Positions 9,875 to 19,984 of a stretch of DNA of 20,050 bases are shown in pieces. Source of the stretch: Fragilaria radians (lineage: Eukaryota; Bacillariophyta; Fragilariophyceae; Fragilariales; Fragilariaceae); NCBI GenBank assembly GCA_900642245.1, contig CAAAJI010000172.1, positions 37,474 to 57,523 on the forward strand. Direction: 5' to 3'. Below the pieces are notes generated by a model. The model was not told where the DNA came from and did no database searches. It saw only the letters and a program-made list of their open reading frames with translations. Both the position numbers and the translations under genes were made by a program. The first letter of the stretch is position 1. Each line of letters begins with the position of its first letter.

Positions 9875-10138
9875 GAAAATCCTTTTTTCTTTGAAGTCCT
9901 TGTTGACAGTAGAGCTAAGAGCAAATGTAAAGGCAGGAATGGAAGCTTCTTTGAAGCAGCTGCAAGAAATTATGCTGCAGCATCACGGTGCCCCTTCTGG
10001 TTGCTGTCTGAGCTGCAAAAACAAGGAATACACCTTAAACAGCGCACGGTTAGCAAGTACAATCTAAACTTGGAGTGCTGCTACTTTGACAAAAATGGCA
10101 CAATGGCGTTTGCAGTGTGCGTCAAAAAAAGGCCATAA
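9875..10138 (+). pseudogene. Open-frame remnant, possibly from a mobile-element gene
   Basis: The frame is stop-free for 87 codons between a TGA at 9872-9874 and the TAA at 10136-10138, with no suitable ATG at its start. Its middle part (NGSFFEAAARNYAAAS, then LLSELQKQGIHLKQRTVSKY) is faintly like the helix-turn-helix N-terminus of DDE transposases. That likeness is an impression, not a match. Downstream the frame is broken. A decayed transposase is one reading. An unknown gene fragment or chance is the other. Confidence 0.25.
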
Positions 10139-10303
10139 AGAGAAGATTGCTGGACTAATCCGTCCATACAAACAACATGTCTTCCTGGTAGAATAAATAA
10201 CAAGAAACTGCTGATGCAGGAGCGGATGAAAGACCCAGGATGAAACGAATCCTGATCGACATCCGGTGGAGCATCAGTTTAGAAGTTATCAACAAATTTT
10301 GAA

Positions 10304-10489
10304 TTGATAAAGGGCTTCAGCAAGTCATTTAATAGAAAAGTAGAGGAATCTGATTGTTTACAGAAAGAAGCAGCTGTCATTGATGATAAAAGTCAAATAA
10401 TCCCTGACCATTTGCAACTACTGAATGATATGAATGTTTGGATGAATGGTGTTGGAGCTAGTGTAGCTGATATAGGCATCACTGAGTGA
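10304..10489 (+). pseudogene. 61-codon ORF fragment of unknown family
   Basis: The ORF continues the coding-like composition of the upstream remnant in a different frame (VEESDCLQKEAAVIDDKSQ..., ending VGASVADIGITE). I recognise no domain. A further lysine-rich stretch with internal stops follows to about 10760. The cluster of broken frames suggests one decayed gene rather than several small ones. Confidence 0.2.
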
Positions 10490-10663
10490 ACATAGAATCT
10501 TATGAACGCAAGAAGGAGTCAAACAAGAGTGGCAAAGGTCATAACCTTGCTACAATATGATTTCCACAAAAGCAGAAAATTAAAGGTGGATATGATGTTA
10601 GGACATTGCGTGAAGAAGCATCAAGGGATATTGCAAATTAAAATATATGGAGTACGTTAAGAC

Positions 10664-10750
10664 AAGTTTCACAGTTGAAAAAAGCGTAGGATTGGGAAGG
10701 AGTAACAATTGAAGTTTCATTGTTGAAAAAAAAGCGTCCGATTAAGGAGT
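10664..10750 (+). repeat. Imperfect tandem duplication, 48-nt spacing
   Basis: A segment beginning AAGTTTCACAGTTGAAAA at 10664 is echoed at 10712 (AAGTTTCATTGTTGAAAA). Both copies continue into an AAGCGT...GATT...AGGAGT pattern. Similarity is about 40 nt per copy, with small gaps and substitutions. It lies at the end of the broken-ORF cluster. It is probably an old replication-slippage duplication. Confidence 0.5.
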
Positions 10751-11376
10751 CTTCTAGATTCCATTAAGCATCATCATACTTTGGTTTTTACTCCACGGTA
10801 TAGCAGATTTTAGTGAGTGTTTGATCTTGTTAATCAAAGTCTTTGCTCAATAGTTTGAGCAGTCTAGTTTCTTACTTGAGGAATGTAGATTTCAATTCTT
10901 TGAAAAATCTTTGGAATGTTGCCTTACTCTATCAGAGATAAGGCCACACAATACACCATAGATTCCCCAGAATTCCCATTCCGTAATATCATATGCAAAT
11001 ACAAGTTATTTTTGGAAAAGTCATTTCCCCTTTGTGAATGAATTGCTGGAAAGTGCCTTTACTCACATCTACACTTTGAGGTGTGCATTCAGGATATATG
11101 TTTTACTATAAATGAGGATTGCCTTATAAACTTGTCTCCATGAATGTCTGGTCCTATGTTTCGATTCATTATCATAATGATATTCAAGCAACTATGTCTA
11201 GGTCAAGGTTAGCATTAACAGTCATTGTAATTGTTACATTTGACAATAGTTAATCGTAGGTCTATAAAATCTTCTCGGAAAAAGTAATACTCCGAGTACG
11301 TAAGCTGCATAAGTTAGGTACCTGAAATAGAGATTCTTAAATAATTGGTTATGCGTTCATGCTGTAGATTCGATCA

Positions 11377-14106
11377 ATGAGCAAATGGAAGACAACTCAG
11401 CGTCGTGGCAAGAGTTTTCAGAGTACCGATTCGATAGAGGATGATTCTCACTACTCATATGAAGAATCTGTTGCGGATGGCCCCAGTCTTGGCTTTTTGG
11501 ATGATATGCTGTCATCCTCACGACATTCCACCAACAAAAACACTTCAGGCAACAGCAACAATGTAAATGCCCGACGAGAGAGTCGTACTCCACCACCACC
11601 AGCAGCAGCAGCATCTCAGAAAGCACAAATCAAAATGGAAGTAATAGATGACATCCTTCATCTTGTCTCTGGTGCTGATGAGGATTACGGTAATTCGAAA
11701 AAAATGCAAAGGTCATCATCGTATGGAATTGACCTGGAACGGAAAGATTCTCGTGACACAGAGGAGCCTATATCGTCCTATATATCCAAGCCATCACGAT
11801 CATCCTTGCGTCCATTAAATAGATATGGCAGTGGATCTGGATTGGGCACCGGTATTAGCGGTTCTGGGGGAAATCTTGGTCGACGTCCAGGATCTCGCGA
11901 TCAATCCCCCGAACCACAATCGGATCGAATGGATTCGATAATTCCTTTATCTCGTAACATTGGAAAACTATCATCATCAGGGGCCAATCCATATTTACCT
12001 CGACGAGGATCACGTGATGGTATGAAAGAATCGACATCTAAATCACCTATCAATAATTCACGGAAACTATCATCAAAGATTACTCCCATGGTGGGCAATA
12101 CCAAAGGAAATTTTGGACCTAATTCTTTCGATTTGCAAAATGATGATGATGATGACGATGACAACGATGAAGATGACAATCTAATGCCTATTCCTGTATT
12201 TCAAGTCAACACAGACGATGATGATACGATATCATGTATTACTACTTCAGTAACTAGTTACTATGACACCAGCTCACGATCACCGTCTTTCCCTTGGTCA
12301 CGGCGTGGACAAAAATCTGCTACATCACAGGGGGAAGCATCATATGCTGATACCTTAGATGAACTCGCAGACATGTTACATCCAAATCAGAACGGTAGGA
12401 CAAACGTACTGAATTCAAGACTCTCCAAAAAGGGAACACAAACAATGGATGACTTTTTTAAGCCTCCAAGAGTCTTTTCAACCGCGGATGATGTCTTTGG
12501 TACAAATTCTGACTATCTCCCTCAATCGGACGTTATTGATGATGCTCCAACGATTGATCCGGACGAAATTTATCGAGGAACACGACAGCAGATGCGCCGA
12601 CCATCACAATATACTAATTGGGTGTCTTACTTGGAGCCCTGCTTTTCGCAAACACGATTTTTGTTACGATATTGGATCTCAATTCTAATACCTCGCCATT
12701 GGCGATGGAAGAATGGAGGGTCCAAAGATGACGATGAACAAGGCTACTTAGGAACCTGGGATCCCAAAATAAACCGTAAGCTTGTGCCTCGATCGAAACG
12801 GCAGCAGGTCTTGTGGCAGTCTGTGATATGCTCCGTTTCTGGCTTATTCTTCATAATGACATTGACCATACTATTGCTTCGCCTTACATGGCTTCATGCA
12901 CCCACCATTCGTGCTAGGGCTATTGGGAAATTAAGAGCCGTTGCGAAACGCCAGGGATTTTCAAACAAAAAGAAATTCGACACTGGCAGCGCTGTAGTCC
13001 TTGGTGGTATGACCAAGCGTATGGAAGAAAGTGAAGTTGGGGGTACCACTTCCGTGGTCGGTGGTATGGCTCAGCACGATCTGGATGAAGTCAGTGCCAT
13101 ATCCAAAAGTGAAAAAGAAACGGAGTTGATTGACGTTGAAGAATTGGATCAAGATCATATCGGAATGGAGCTTCCAAAGGCTTTTCGCGCTTTGGCAGAT
13201 ACGACGGACTTACCAGTTCGAAAAGGATTAGATGCACCATTTTATTGGCACATACCTCGTTCAGGAGGAGGAACTGTGAACGACATTTTTGGTGGTTGCT
13301 TATCCTTAACATTGGCGAGCGACGCCGGTGGAGGCGGCCCAGAAGGCAAGGAAAATGTAAGTCGAATAAACTAATGATTTACCTTCAAACTCGCCAGGAA
13401 TCTCATCGCCTTTGTTCAGAAACTTCAACGAATCCGGTTCACAAAACACTTCTCTTACGTCAATGTAGACACCACTACACCTGCTGGTATTGAGCGAGCC
13501 AGGAGATTGGATTTGATAGGATCTGGCTTGGCGGATATCACAGTTAGCTCACTACTGTACGAAGCATCTTCTCTATTTTCGGAGAGGCATCGAGGACGGC
13601 TCTTTACAATTATTCGACATCCTGTTGAGAGAGCAGTTTCCCTATTTCATTATGTGCAAGACACACAATGGCGGCGACGTCAATCCTACCAAAAAGAGCT
13701 ATCAGAGTTGACAATTGAAGAATACTTTGAATCAGGATTAGCTGAAAATAATTGGATGACTAGATTTCTAGTAAACGAGCCTACTAAGGGAGAGTTGACA
13801 ATAGAAGATTTGAATTTAGCAAAAGAGATCCTCAGGCGGAAATGTCTCGTGGGTTTACTGTCAGAAAAGGGAGAATCATTTGCTCGGTTCGAAAGATACT
13901 TTGGTTTTCAAGTCAAGGACACAGTTCAAAAAGAATGTCACGAGAAGAAATTGCAGTGGGCTTGGTCCCAGAAGCATAGACATGATATTGTGGAAGAAAA
14001 CACTCCATTATGGGACTTGATTATGACGCATAATCTTTACGATATGCAGTTATATCGCTACGCCTCGGAGGTTTTATTTGTCGAACAAGCAGCACTCTTC
14101 CAATGA
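11377..14106 (+). CDS. Type II membrane sulfotransferase with a long acidic disordered N-terminus
   Basis: Exons 11377-13356 and 13420-14106 (63-nt phase-0 intron, GTAAGT...TTCAG, branch-like ACTAAT) encode 888 residues. An in-frame TAG at 11365 fixes the start. Residues 1-465 are low-complexity, rich in S, R, G and D, with an almost pure Asp stretch encoded at 12140-12178. A single transmembrane helix (about 482-504) follows a basic segment, which suggests a type II Golgi topology with the disordered part in the cytosol. The lumenal domain shows the 5'-phosphosulfate-binding loop HIPRSGGGT (625-633) and the 3'-phosphate motif RHPVERAVSLFHY (726-738), as in carbohydrate sulfotransferases (Sulfotransfer_2-like), which transfer sulfate from PAPS to glycans. 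Family good, acceptor sugar unknown. The unusually long cytosolic tail is about half the protein. Confidence 0.82.
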
Positions 14107-14143
14107 CAAGAATCTCCTTTGTGGCTTATATCTTTATGAAATT

Positions 14144-15463
14144 CTATGAATCAAAGGCATCCGATCGATATGTGCGTACGTCAGACAATGATTTCTGTAT
14201 GGGAGTTTTCGAGCAACTTTGACAAGTCTTTTGACAAATTTGTGACGCCTTATGATGTTTGGAACAAAGGTGTCGGTAACTAGAAAGCTGGCTGCTTAAC
14301 CATTCGCAGTTTTGATACCCTATTTCAGTAGTGACGTAAAATCTGTTGGTAACATCATCCTCACACGAATTACGGCACGCTCCACATGTCTTGGAACAAA
14401 GCTTGACAACATTGTTATCTAAACATAAAATTTGTTGCAATTTTTTGCTTTCCGCCAATTTAGCACAATTCAGTTTTCCCGTATATTCCTTGACTCTAAA
14501 TTGAATATAAGGGGGCTCATCATAGCATTCCAAACCTCCTGTTTGTTTCTCCACATTCGCTGGATTTCGATAACGTCCTTTTCTATGGATTTTTGTCGTT
14601 GTGACATCCTTAGGTCGCTTGCGCAAATTGACGCACGCATTCGTATCAAGAATTGAGTACTTGCATACAGTTTCTTCAATCCATCCATAGACAGCTTGGA
14701 CATTGCTATATACTCCTGGATAGACAGCGTTTGCACAAGAAAATCCCCACGAGACAACACCAATCTGTCGGCCATGATGGTCTAATAGAGGGCCTCCTGA
14801 ATCCCCAGTACAAGCATCTCTACCACCTTGGTCAAGACCCGCACAAATCATGACAGTAGGATCTAATTTAAAGTTCCGTATGGAATATCTCCGAACACAT
14901 TCTTCGTAGGAGTATACCATAACATGGACAGCTTGCAACCGCGATGTTGGAGAGGATTGTCCTACCTTATCGGTTCCCATGCCAATGACTGTTACCCAGT
15001 CCTTTGGCTGTGGATTTGTTTTGTTGTTATTTAGTATTGCCGTTTCGGTACCAATGACGGAATATTTCAGTCTAACCAACATGTAATCATACAAGATTTT
15101 GCGATGGTGTTTGGGATGTCGAATCAAACGTGCTATAGGAATCACACGAGCCGACGGATCGTAAATACTATCCATACCCACTCGTGCAACAATCTTGGTC
15201 GATGGCGATGGAAAGCAATGTGCCGCTGTTAGGACCCATTCAGAATGAATTAATGATCCTCCACATGCAAGCTTTCCATTGTACTCGAAACGAACATAAT
15301 ATGGATACTTTTGAATGGAAGTTGTACTCCCACCAATGATTCGTCCGGTCTGATTGAAATGTTTTCGTCCTATACCATTGTTTGTTGCGCCATGACAGAA
15401 TGATATGATGGACAATATTCTGAGTAGGGAAACAAGAAGACATGCATTACGTTTTCTCCGCAT
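14144..15463 (-). CDS. Secreted trypsin-like serine protease (S1) with two ShKT domains
   Basis: Single exon, 439 residues, with a signal peptide (about 7-25) and a short propeptide ending at R41 before IIGG, the usual zymogen cleavage site. The catalytic triad is complete: H82 in TAAHC, D126 in YDYMLVRL, S222 in GDSGGPL. D216, six residues before the serine, is the S1-pocket aspartate giving trypsin-like Arg/Lys preference. Two six-cysteine ShKT domains follow: cysteines 313, 333, 347, 356, 360, 363, and 367, 386, 400, 410, 414, 417. ShKT domains are small disulfide modules often attached to secreted enzymes, and they do not by themselves make this a toxin. Likely an extracellular or vacuolar protease. 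Its 3' end is 37 nt from that of the sulfotransferase gene. The 5' flank has an ACGTCA core at 15506-15511. Confidence 0.93.
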   Translation of the reverse strand: MRRKRNACLLVSLLRILSIISFCHGATNNGIGRKHFNQTGRIIGGSTTSIQKYPYYVRFEYNGKLACGGSLIHSEWVLTAAHCFPSPSTKIVARVGMDSIYDPSARVIPIARLIRHPKHHRKILYDYMLVRLKYSVIGTETAILNNNKTNPQPKDWVTVIGMGTDKVGQSSPTSRLQAVHVMVYSYEECVRRYSIRNFKLDPTVMICAGLDQGGRDACTGDSGGPLLDHHGRQIGVVSWGFSCANAVYPGVYSNVQAVYGWIEETVCKYSILDTNACVNLRKRPKDVTTTKIHRKGRYRNPANVEKQTGGLECYDEPPYIQFRVKEYTGKLNCAKLAESKKLQQILCLDNNVVKLCSKTCGACRNSCEDDVTNRFYVTTEIGYQNCEWLSSQLSSYRHLCSKHHKASQICQKTCQSCSKTPIQKSLSDVRTYRSDAFDS

Positions 15464-15980
15464 GAAATTCTCGCTTGTTTGCTGTCATAACATGAACAAT
15501 GCAAGACGTCAAACCCTAAAATCTTCGTTGTCACTGTTTGTCCAAGGATAGTAAAAAACTTTCAAGAATACATTTGAAATTCAAGACTACGATTACAGAC
15601 AGACGGTTTTTTAAGAATACACTGTCAGCAATAAATTTCAAGAATACACTTAGAGACAGAGGAAATAATTCGCTTAAATGAATGGGACATTTCGATGTCT
15701 GTTTAATCCCTAGGTTTAGGAGGGAGTCACTGTCGACTGGTGACAAGCATAATTCACCCGTCCAACAACAGGTAAGCTTCCTGCACTTTCTTCATGGTCT
15801 CATCTTTACTTCGTTGAAAATCGTCGCATTAATTGGAATCGATAGTTTCATCGTTGGAAGTTGTAGGCGCTACATAAATTCTCACATCTACCACATGGAA
15901 TGTAAGCAATAATCGAATTTCTCATTGCCAAGTCTGATCCCGTTTTCGAATTCCCAATTCACCTCTAAAAACTTCCTTAG
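15464..15980. other. Short divergent region between the protease and LRR genes
   Basis: It must hold the promoters of both genes. It contains three copies of a short repeat (listed separately), an ACGTCA core at 15506-15511 (43 nt from the protease start) and two GTAAGC sequences (15772 and 15902) that could be 5' splice sites of the LRR gene's leader or first exon. An ORF from 15682 is in frame with the ATG at 15895 but ends at 15912 if unspliced. Confidence 0.5.
15560..15651 (+). repeat. Three dispersed copies of a TTTCAAGAATACA-like motif
   Basis: Copies begin at about 15560 (TTTCAAGAATACAT), 15610 (TTTAAGAATACACT) and 15636 (TTTCAAGAATACACTT), with unequal spacing of about 50 and 26 nt. 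They lie 100-190 nt upstream of the protease start and upstream of the LRR gene. Repeated short motifs in a divergent promoter could be protein-binding sites, or remnants of slippage. Confidence 0.55.
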
Positions 15981-18477
15981 CAGATCTTGTTCCCAAATTT
16001 GAAGCTTGTCCCGTTCAAATTAGTTTGAAAAGCTCTCCTCGTACGAGAAACGACGACGAGGAATTCTCCCCAATCAAGCTATCGTATTCGAATCAAAATT
16101 CAACTTTGGCCGACCGTAGGGAAGTTGGTATCGACATGAAGGAGAAGAGAAAGACAAGAAAACCATTGAACCAAGTCTTGGAAAGTGGAATAGATGGACC
16201 GCTGGGACAGAGCTACGCGACTGAACTTACTGACTCAACTCCCAAAATAACCAATGTCCCATCTCAAACGAAACGTCGTGGAGCGCCTCCTGCCACCACT
16301 CCAGGAATTCAGCACGTATCGGGCTCCAAGCATGAAGAACTTGAGTTGCAAATTCGGAACAAGGACCCTAGAATGAAGCATCGATCTGATCAAAAACGAA
16401 AATCTTCCAGGCGTTTGGCGCAAACCCCAATTGAAGAATTTAACAAAGAATCTTCGAATTCAAGTCCGAGTATGGACGAACTGTATGACAGGAAAATGGC
16501 GAGTATCGAAAATCAATCCAACCGTAATTCTAAAAGTAGAGAGGTTACTCCAGATGAACAGAATCATAAAAACGTAAACGAGAAAAACAGTTTCGACGAT
16601 CACGAAGATGCAAACCTCAAGAAGCCGCTCGTGACATACTTGGAGGATGAATTTGAGGAAGATGAAGATGGTTACAACTCAAAGCAGCATGAATTGAACA
16701 AGTCATCACATTCTCCTGCAGGAAATGAAACCCGGATACTTGTTGCACATGGTGCAGCAGGAACTCCCGATGTAAAATTTGGATTTATTGATGGAGGAGG
16801 ATATTGTGGTGACAAATTTAATGATGAAAACGTTGCTATCGCTATTGCAGTGGATGATTCGTATTATGAATCTCAAAAGGGATACTATCATTATGCTGTA
16901 GAGTATGATCCGGACTCGAAACCACCGCTATTGAAGAATCGTCGATTTCGGTTTTACTTCATCATGATTGGTCTCACCGCATTCACGGCAATATTGGCCA
17001 CAAGTATTGCTGTCCCCCTAATGATGGCTAGTCGAAATCGGAATGCTGAATCGTATCCTCCGACAGAATCACCTACTACTGTGGCAGATGGTATTTACCG
17101 AGAACAATTCATAGCTGCTGTGGGTCCAAAGGTTTTGGAATATGGTTCTCCTCATGACCGGGCTGCCTCTTGGATCATGAATGAAGATCCTCAACATCTC
17201 TCAGCGAGTAGTGAAAATTTGATTCAGAGGTACATATTGGCCTTGTTCTATTTCATGACAACTTCAAATGACATGGAACCTTGGAAATCCTGCACTCGAC
17301 CACAAGATGATGAAACTGAAAGCTGTACATTTCAAAAATTTTACAGAGCCGCGAACGATTCTATTGTCTTTGTGCCAGAAAATGCAACGCGTTGGCTCAG
17401 TGGCACTGATGAATGTAATTGGGTCGGTATTACTTGTGATACTAGTGACGAGGGCTCAATCGTGGTGGCTCTTGAATTATGTAAGTACATATATATATTC
17501 ATGAAATGAACAAATCATCATCCAAGATCGTCTTGAATCGCAACTAACAAAAATTGCTTTGGATACATCAAGGGGGACAAAATTTACGTGGTACCATTCC
17601 GTCAGAGATAAATCAGTTGACTTATCTTCAATCCATATCCCTTGCATTTAATGAATTCACAGGAACAATACCAAAAGAGTTTGCAGAAATGCGTTATTTG
17701 GTTAGTATCGAGCTCCACGGGAATCAGCTCACTGGAAGCATCCCTGTCGACTATTGGAAGGCACAGACGCTACAAAATATTAACTTGGTGGAAAACATGT
17801 TGACCGGATCTATCAGTACTGAAGTTGGTCTCCTTACTAATCTCAAGGGCCTTCATCTAAGCACCAACAAGCTGCAGGGAACAATACCGACTGAAATCGG
17901 AAATCTCCAATTCCTTACATTTGGTAGATTTAACGGTAACCAGCTTACGGGACCACTCCCAAGCAGCATTGAGAACTTGAAATTGATTCAAGAGCTTTGG
18001 GTACATGAAAATCTTCTATCTGGTACGATTCCACCGAACCTTGGAGATATCCCTGAATTGGTGGAATTCAGGCTCAACAACAATAGAATATTTGGAACGA
18101 TTCCAGAAGATTTTTGGGAAAACAAGAGTCAGCTAAAAAGGCTTGACCTTGAAGACTTGCTTCTGAGTGGGACACTCAGTACCAAGATAGGGCAGATGGC
18201 TTCGTTGGAGTCCTTTCGTATTCGAAGAAACCGCTTAACTGGGTCGATTCCGAGTGAAATTGCCAAAATACGATCTCTGAAACTTGCCTGGCTACATTTG
18301 AATCAATTCAGCGGATCGATTCCATTGTTACTATGCTCTAGAATGGATTCAGGTATGTTGCAATTCCTGAATGCTGATTGCGGACCACAAGGTGCTCCTG
18401 TTCAAGAATGTGAATGTTGTACTGGCTGCTGTGATCGTAATACGGAGCTTTGTCAGTTGGTTGACTCAGATGGATAG
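15895..18477 (+). CDS. LRR receptor-like single-pass membrane protein
   Basis: The main exon is open from 15938 to the donor at 17480 (phase 1). A 92-nt intron (17481-17572, GTAAGT...CAAG) restores an LRR consensus across the junction (LEL-W-GQNLRGTIP). Exon 17573-18477 ends the gene. No ATG opens the main exon. My preferred 5' model is a 7-nt coding exon (15895-15901), a 79-nt intron and re-entry at 15981, giving 803 residues starting MESDLVPKFEACP. The alternative is the internal ATG at 16136 (749 residues). Order: a polar disordered N-terminus, a transmembrane helix (IMIGLTAFTAILATSIAVPL, about 16960-17020), a pre-LRR cap ending WLSGTDECNWVGITCD, about ten plant-type 24-residue LRRs (GTIPxEIxxL), and a cysteine-rich C-cap (CECCTGCC). 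There is no kinase domain. Diatoms have many such proteins. Ligand and signalling route unknown. Confidence 0.85.
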
Positions 18478-19832
18478 GAATCCAAAAGGATAAAATCTTT
18501 AATTAATTAGATCTTATGTTATTTATGCTTGCTTTCTAGGGGGTCATTAGGGTTTCCCGCAAGAACAAAAGAACATACCTTCCAATTAAAATCTGTACAT
18601 CAAAATCCAAAATACATACTCAGTGTTCATTATGATAGTGAATAAAAAGTGAAGCCAAAAATAATTTGAGATTTAATTTGCAGCAATGACAGGAACTATT
18701 TAGGAAGTTAGTCTTGGGTTAAGGCACAAAAGCATTCAAAGCATGCCCGAAATTGGCCTTTGGTACAAACTGGAGCTTTCGTCCCAACACTTTCAAACGT
18801 GCAATTTGTAATTTTGAAGAATGCTCCATATGGGGTCCAGCCAAAAGGAAATTCTGTCGGTTGCAAAACAATCTTCCAGAACATTCCATATTGTAGAGGT
18901 AAGGTCTTGCTTTCTGCATTGGTTGGTAGAAAGCAGAAGTAAGGAGACTAACATAGGAAGAAGACCTGATTGGACAATCATGTAGATTGGTCCAACTGAG
19001 GCAATCATCTTTGAGTAGCATTCTGCCCTTTAGCAACCACAAAGGCCTCAAATCCAACTTGGAAAGGAGTAAGACAATGCCACTCAATTAAGAAAAAAAT
19101 AATATATTGTTTGCTACCAGGATACAGCAAACATCATTTGATCTGTTAAGAATATGATTCGTGTCTGTTACGCTGCTCAAATGAAGCTAAATTCAGGATT
19201 ACCTTGAACAATAGCACAGATGGAGTTCTGAATTTCAAAAATAGGTTACATTCATTGAAAGAATGAGTAAGTATGTACACACCTTATCAATTAAAGCTTG
19301 GAATTGTCATTTTATTCAATGCTGAGCGCATACGGGGGGCACTGAAGTTAAATACAAAGCACATTTATGATTTAAGGGATTCATGCAAATTTGCAGTACA
19401 TCCATGCAGTTATTCAGCCTATTGAATGATTTGATACCCTTCTTGAATCTCATTTAACGATATTAGATATTTCAGCACTTCTGCACCACAAAACTAAATT
19501 TGAAGCATATTGAATCTGGGCAGTGCGGGCCTGTCAACCATGTAGTCTATTGTTGATGTGAACAATAGAAAAGGTGCAATCTGATTGCAGTTGAAGGATA
19601 AGGATACCTCATGTTATGAATGATCACAAGCTAAAGTCCGTTTCTTTCTCGAATGTTGATTCTGTTTCACTATTTTCTTAATAAAATATACAAAGTTGCA
19701 GATGTTCCTTGGCCACATGTAGAAAATTTACGCATAAGCACCGTACAATACTCGTTTCCACCTCTACTTGGTTTCCACTGTACAAGACCTTGTCGTTGCA
19801 CTACTGGCAGATGGGTGAATTTAATTAAATGG
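18478..19832. other. Intergenic region with no confident gene
   Basis: This 1.35 kb lies between the LRR stop and the C2 gene start. The longest ORF is 122 codons on the minus strand (18719-19087, listed separately). The rest is AT-rich with frequent stops in every frame. The last few hundred bases should hold the promoter and 5' UTR of the C2 gene. Upstream ATGs at 19653 and elsewhere open only hydrophobic or short frames. No RNA gene or repeat stood out. Confidence 0.55.
18719..19087 (-). CDS. Doubtful 122-codon ORF of unknown family
   Basis: Full ATG-to-TAA ORF on the minus strand. I see no signal peptide, transmembrane helix or known motif. Other frames over the same stretch are also partly open: a plus-strand 60-codon ORF and a minus-strand frame ending ITNCTFESVGTKAPVC. 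This suggests either a real but unrecognised coding relic or simply a locally stop-poor stretch. It is tail-to-tail with the LRR gene, about 240 nt away. Treat as unproven. Confidence 0.15.
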   Translation of the reverse strand: MSGIVLLLSKLDLRPLWLLKGRMLLKDDCLSWTNLHDCPIRSSSYVSLLTSAFYQPMQKARPYLYNMECSGRLFCNRQNFLLAGPHMEHSSKLQIARLKVLGRKLQFVPKANFGHALNAFVP

Positions 19833-19984
19833 ATGATGTCCAACAGCCGGTTGCAACTTTCCTTAAGTGCGAAAGGACTCTCAAACTTAGCTGGGATCCT
19901 CAATACATCAGATCCATTCGCTGTGGTCACTGTGAGAGGCGACTCACCCGACAATTCACCAGCAATAATTGGTCAAACTGAAGT
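19833..19984 (+). CDS. C2-domain protein (copine-like), first exon, truncated by the window edge
   Basis: The exon starts at tandem ATGs (19833 and 19836) and encodes 50 residues before a GTAAGT donor at 19985 (phase 2). No acceptor AG occurs in the remaining bases, so the intron leaves the window. The sequence reads as the start of a C2 domain: beta-strand RLQLSLSAKGL (6-16), the calcium-loop signature NTSDPFAVVTV (24-34, with D27 a likely Ca2+ ligand) and GQTEV (47-51, the last codon split by the intron). C2 domains bind phospholipid membranes in response to calcium. A C2 at the very N-terminus with an SDPF...GxTEV pattern fits copines best, but synaptotagmin-like or other C2 proteins are possible. 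The same frame is open back to an ATG at 19653, but that extension is hydrophobic and unlike a C2 protein. Confidence 0.68.

Larger units (their letters stand above)
9625..11376. other. Divergent intergenic region holding broken ORF remnants
   Basis: This 1.75 kb lies between the divergent DUF3172 and sulfotransferase starts. The middle part (about 9875-10760) has a more mixed composition and longer open frames than the flanks, but stops and apparent frameshifts interrupt them. No terminal inverted repeat or target-site duplication was visible by eye. The last 300 nt before the sulfotransferase are AT-rich and should hold its promoter. No motif there stood out. Confidence 0.5.

Noticed and set aside
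13245..13493. 82-codon plus-strand ORF across the sulfotransferase intron
   Set aside because: Runs through exon 1 in a wrong frame. It matters only as the frame entered if the upstream acceptor at 13397 were used.
14144..14560. ShKT domains as evidence of a toxin gene
   Set aside because: The complete trypsin triad, zymogen site and secretion signal make a secreted protease far more likely. ShKT modules are common accessory domains.
16025..16027. TTG at 16025 as the start of the LRR protein
   Set aside because: Non-ATG initiation is not expected in a nuclear gene, and the frame stays open upstream, so a spliced upstream ATG or the ATG at 16136 is preferred.
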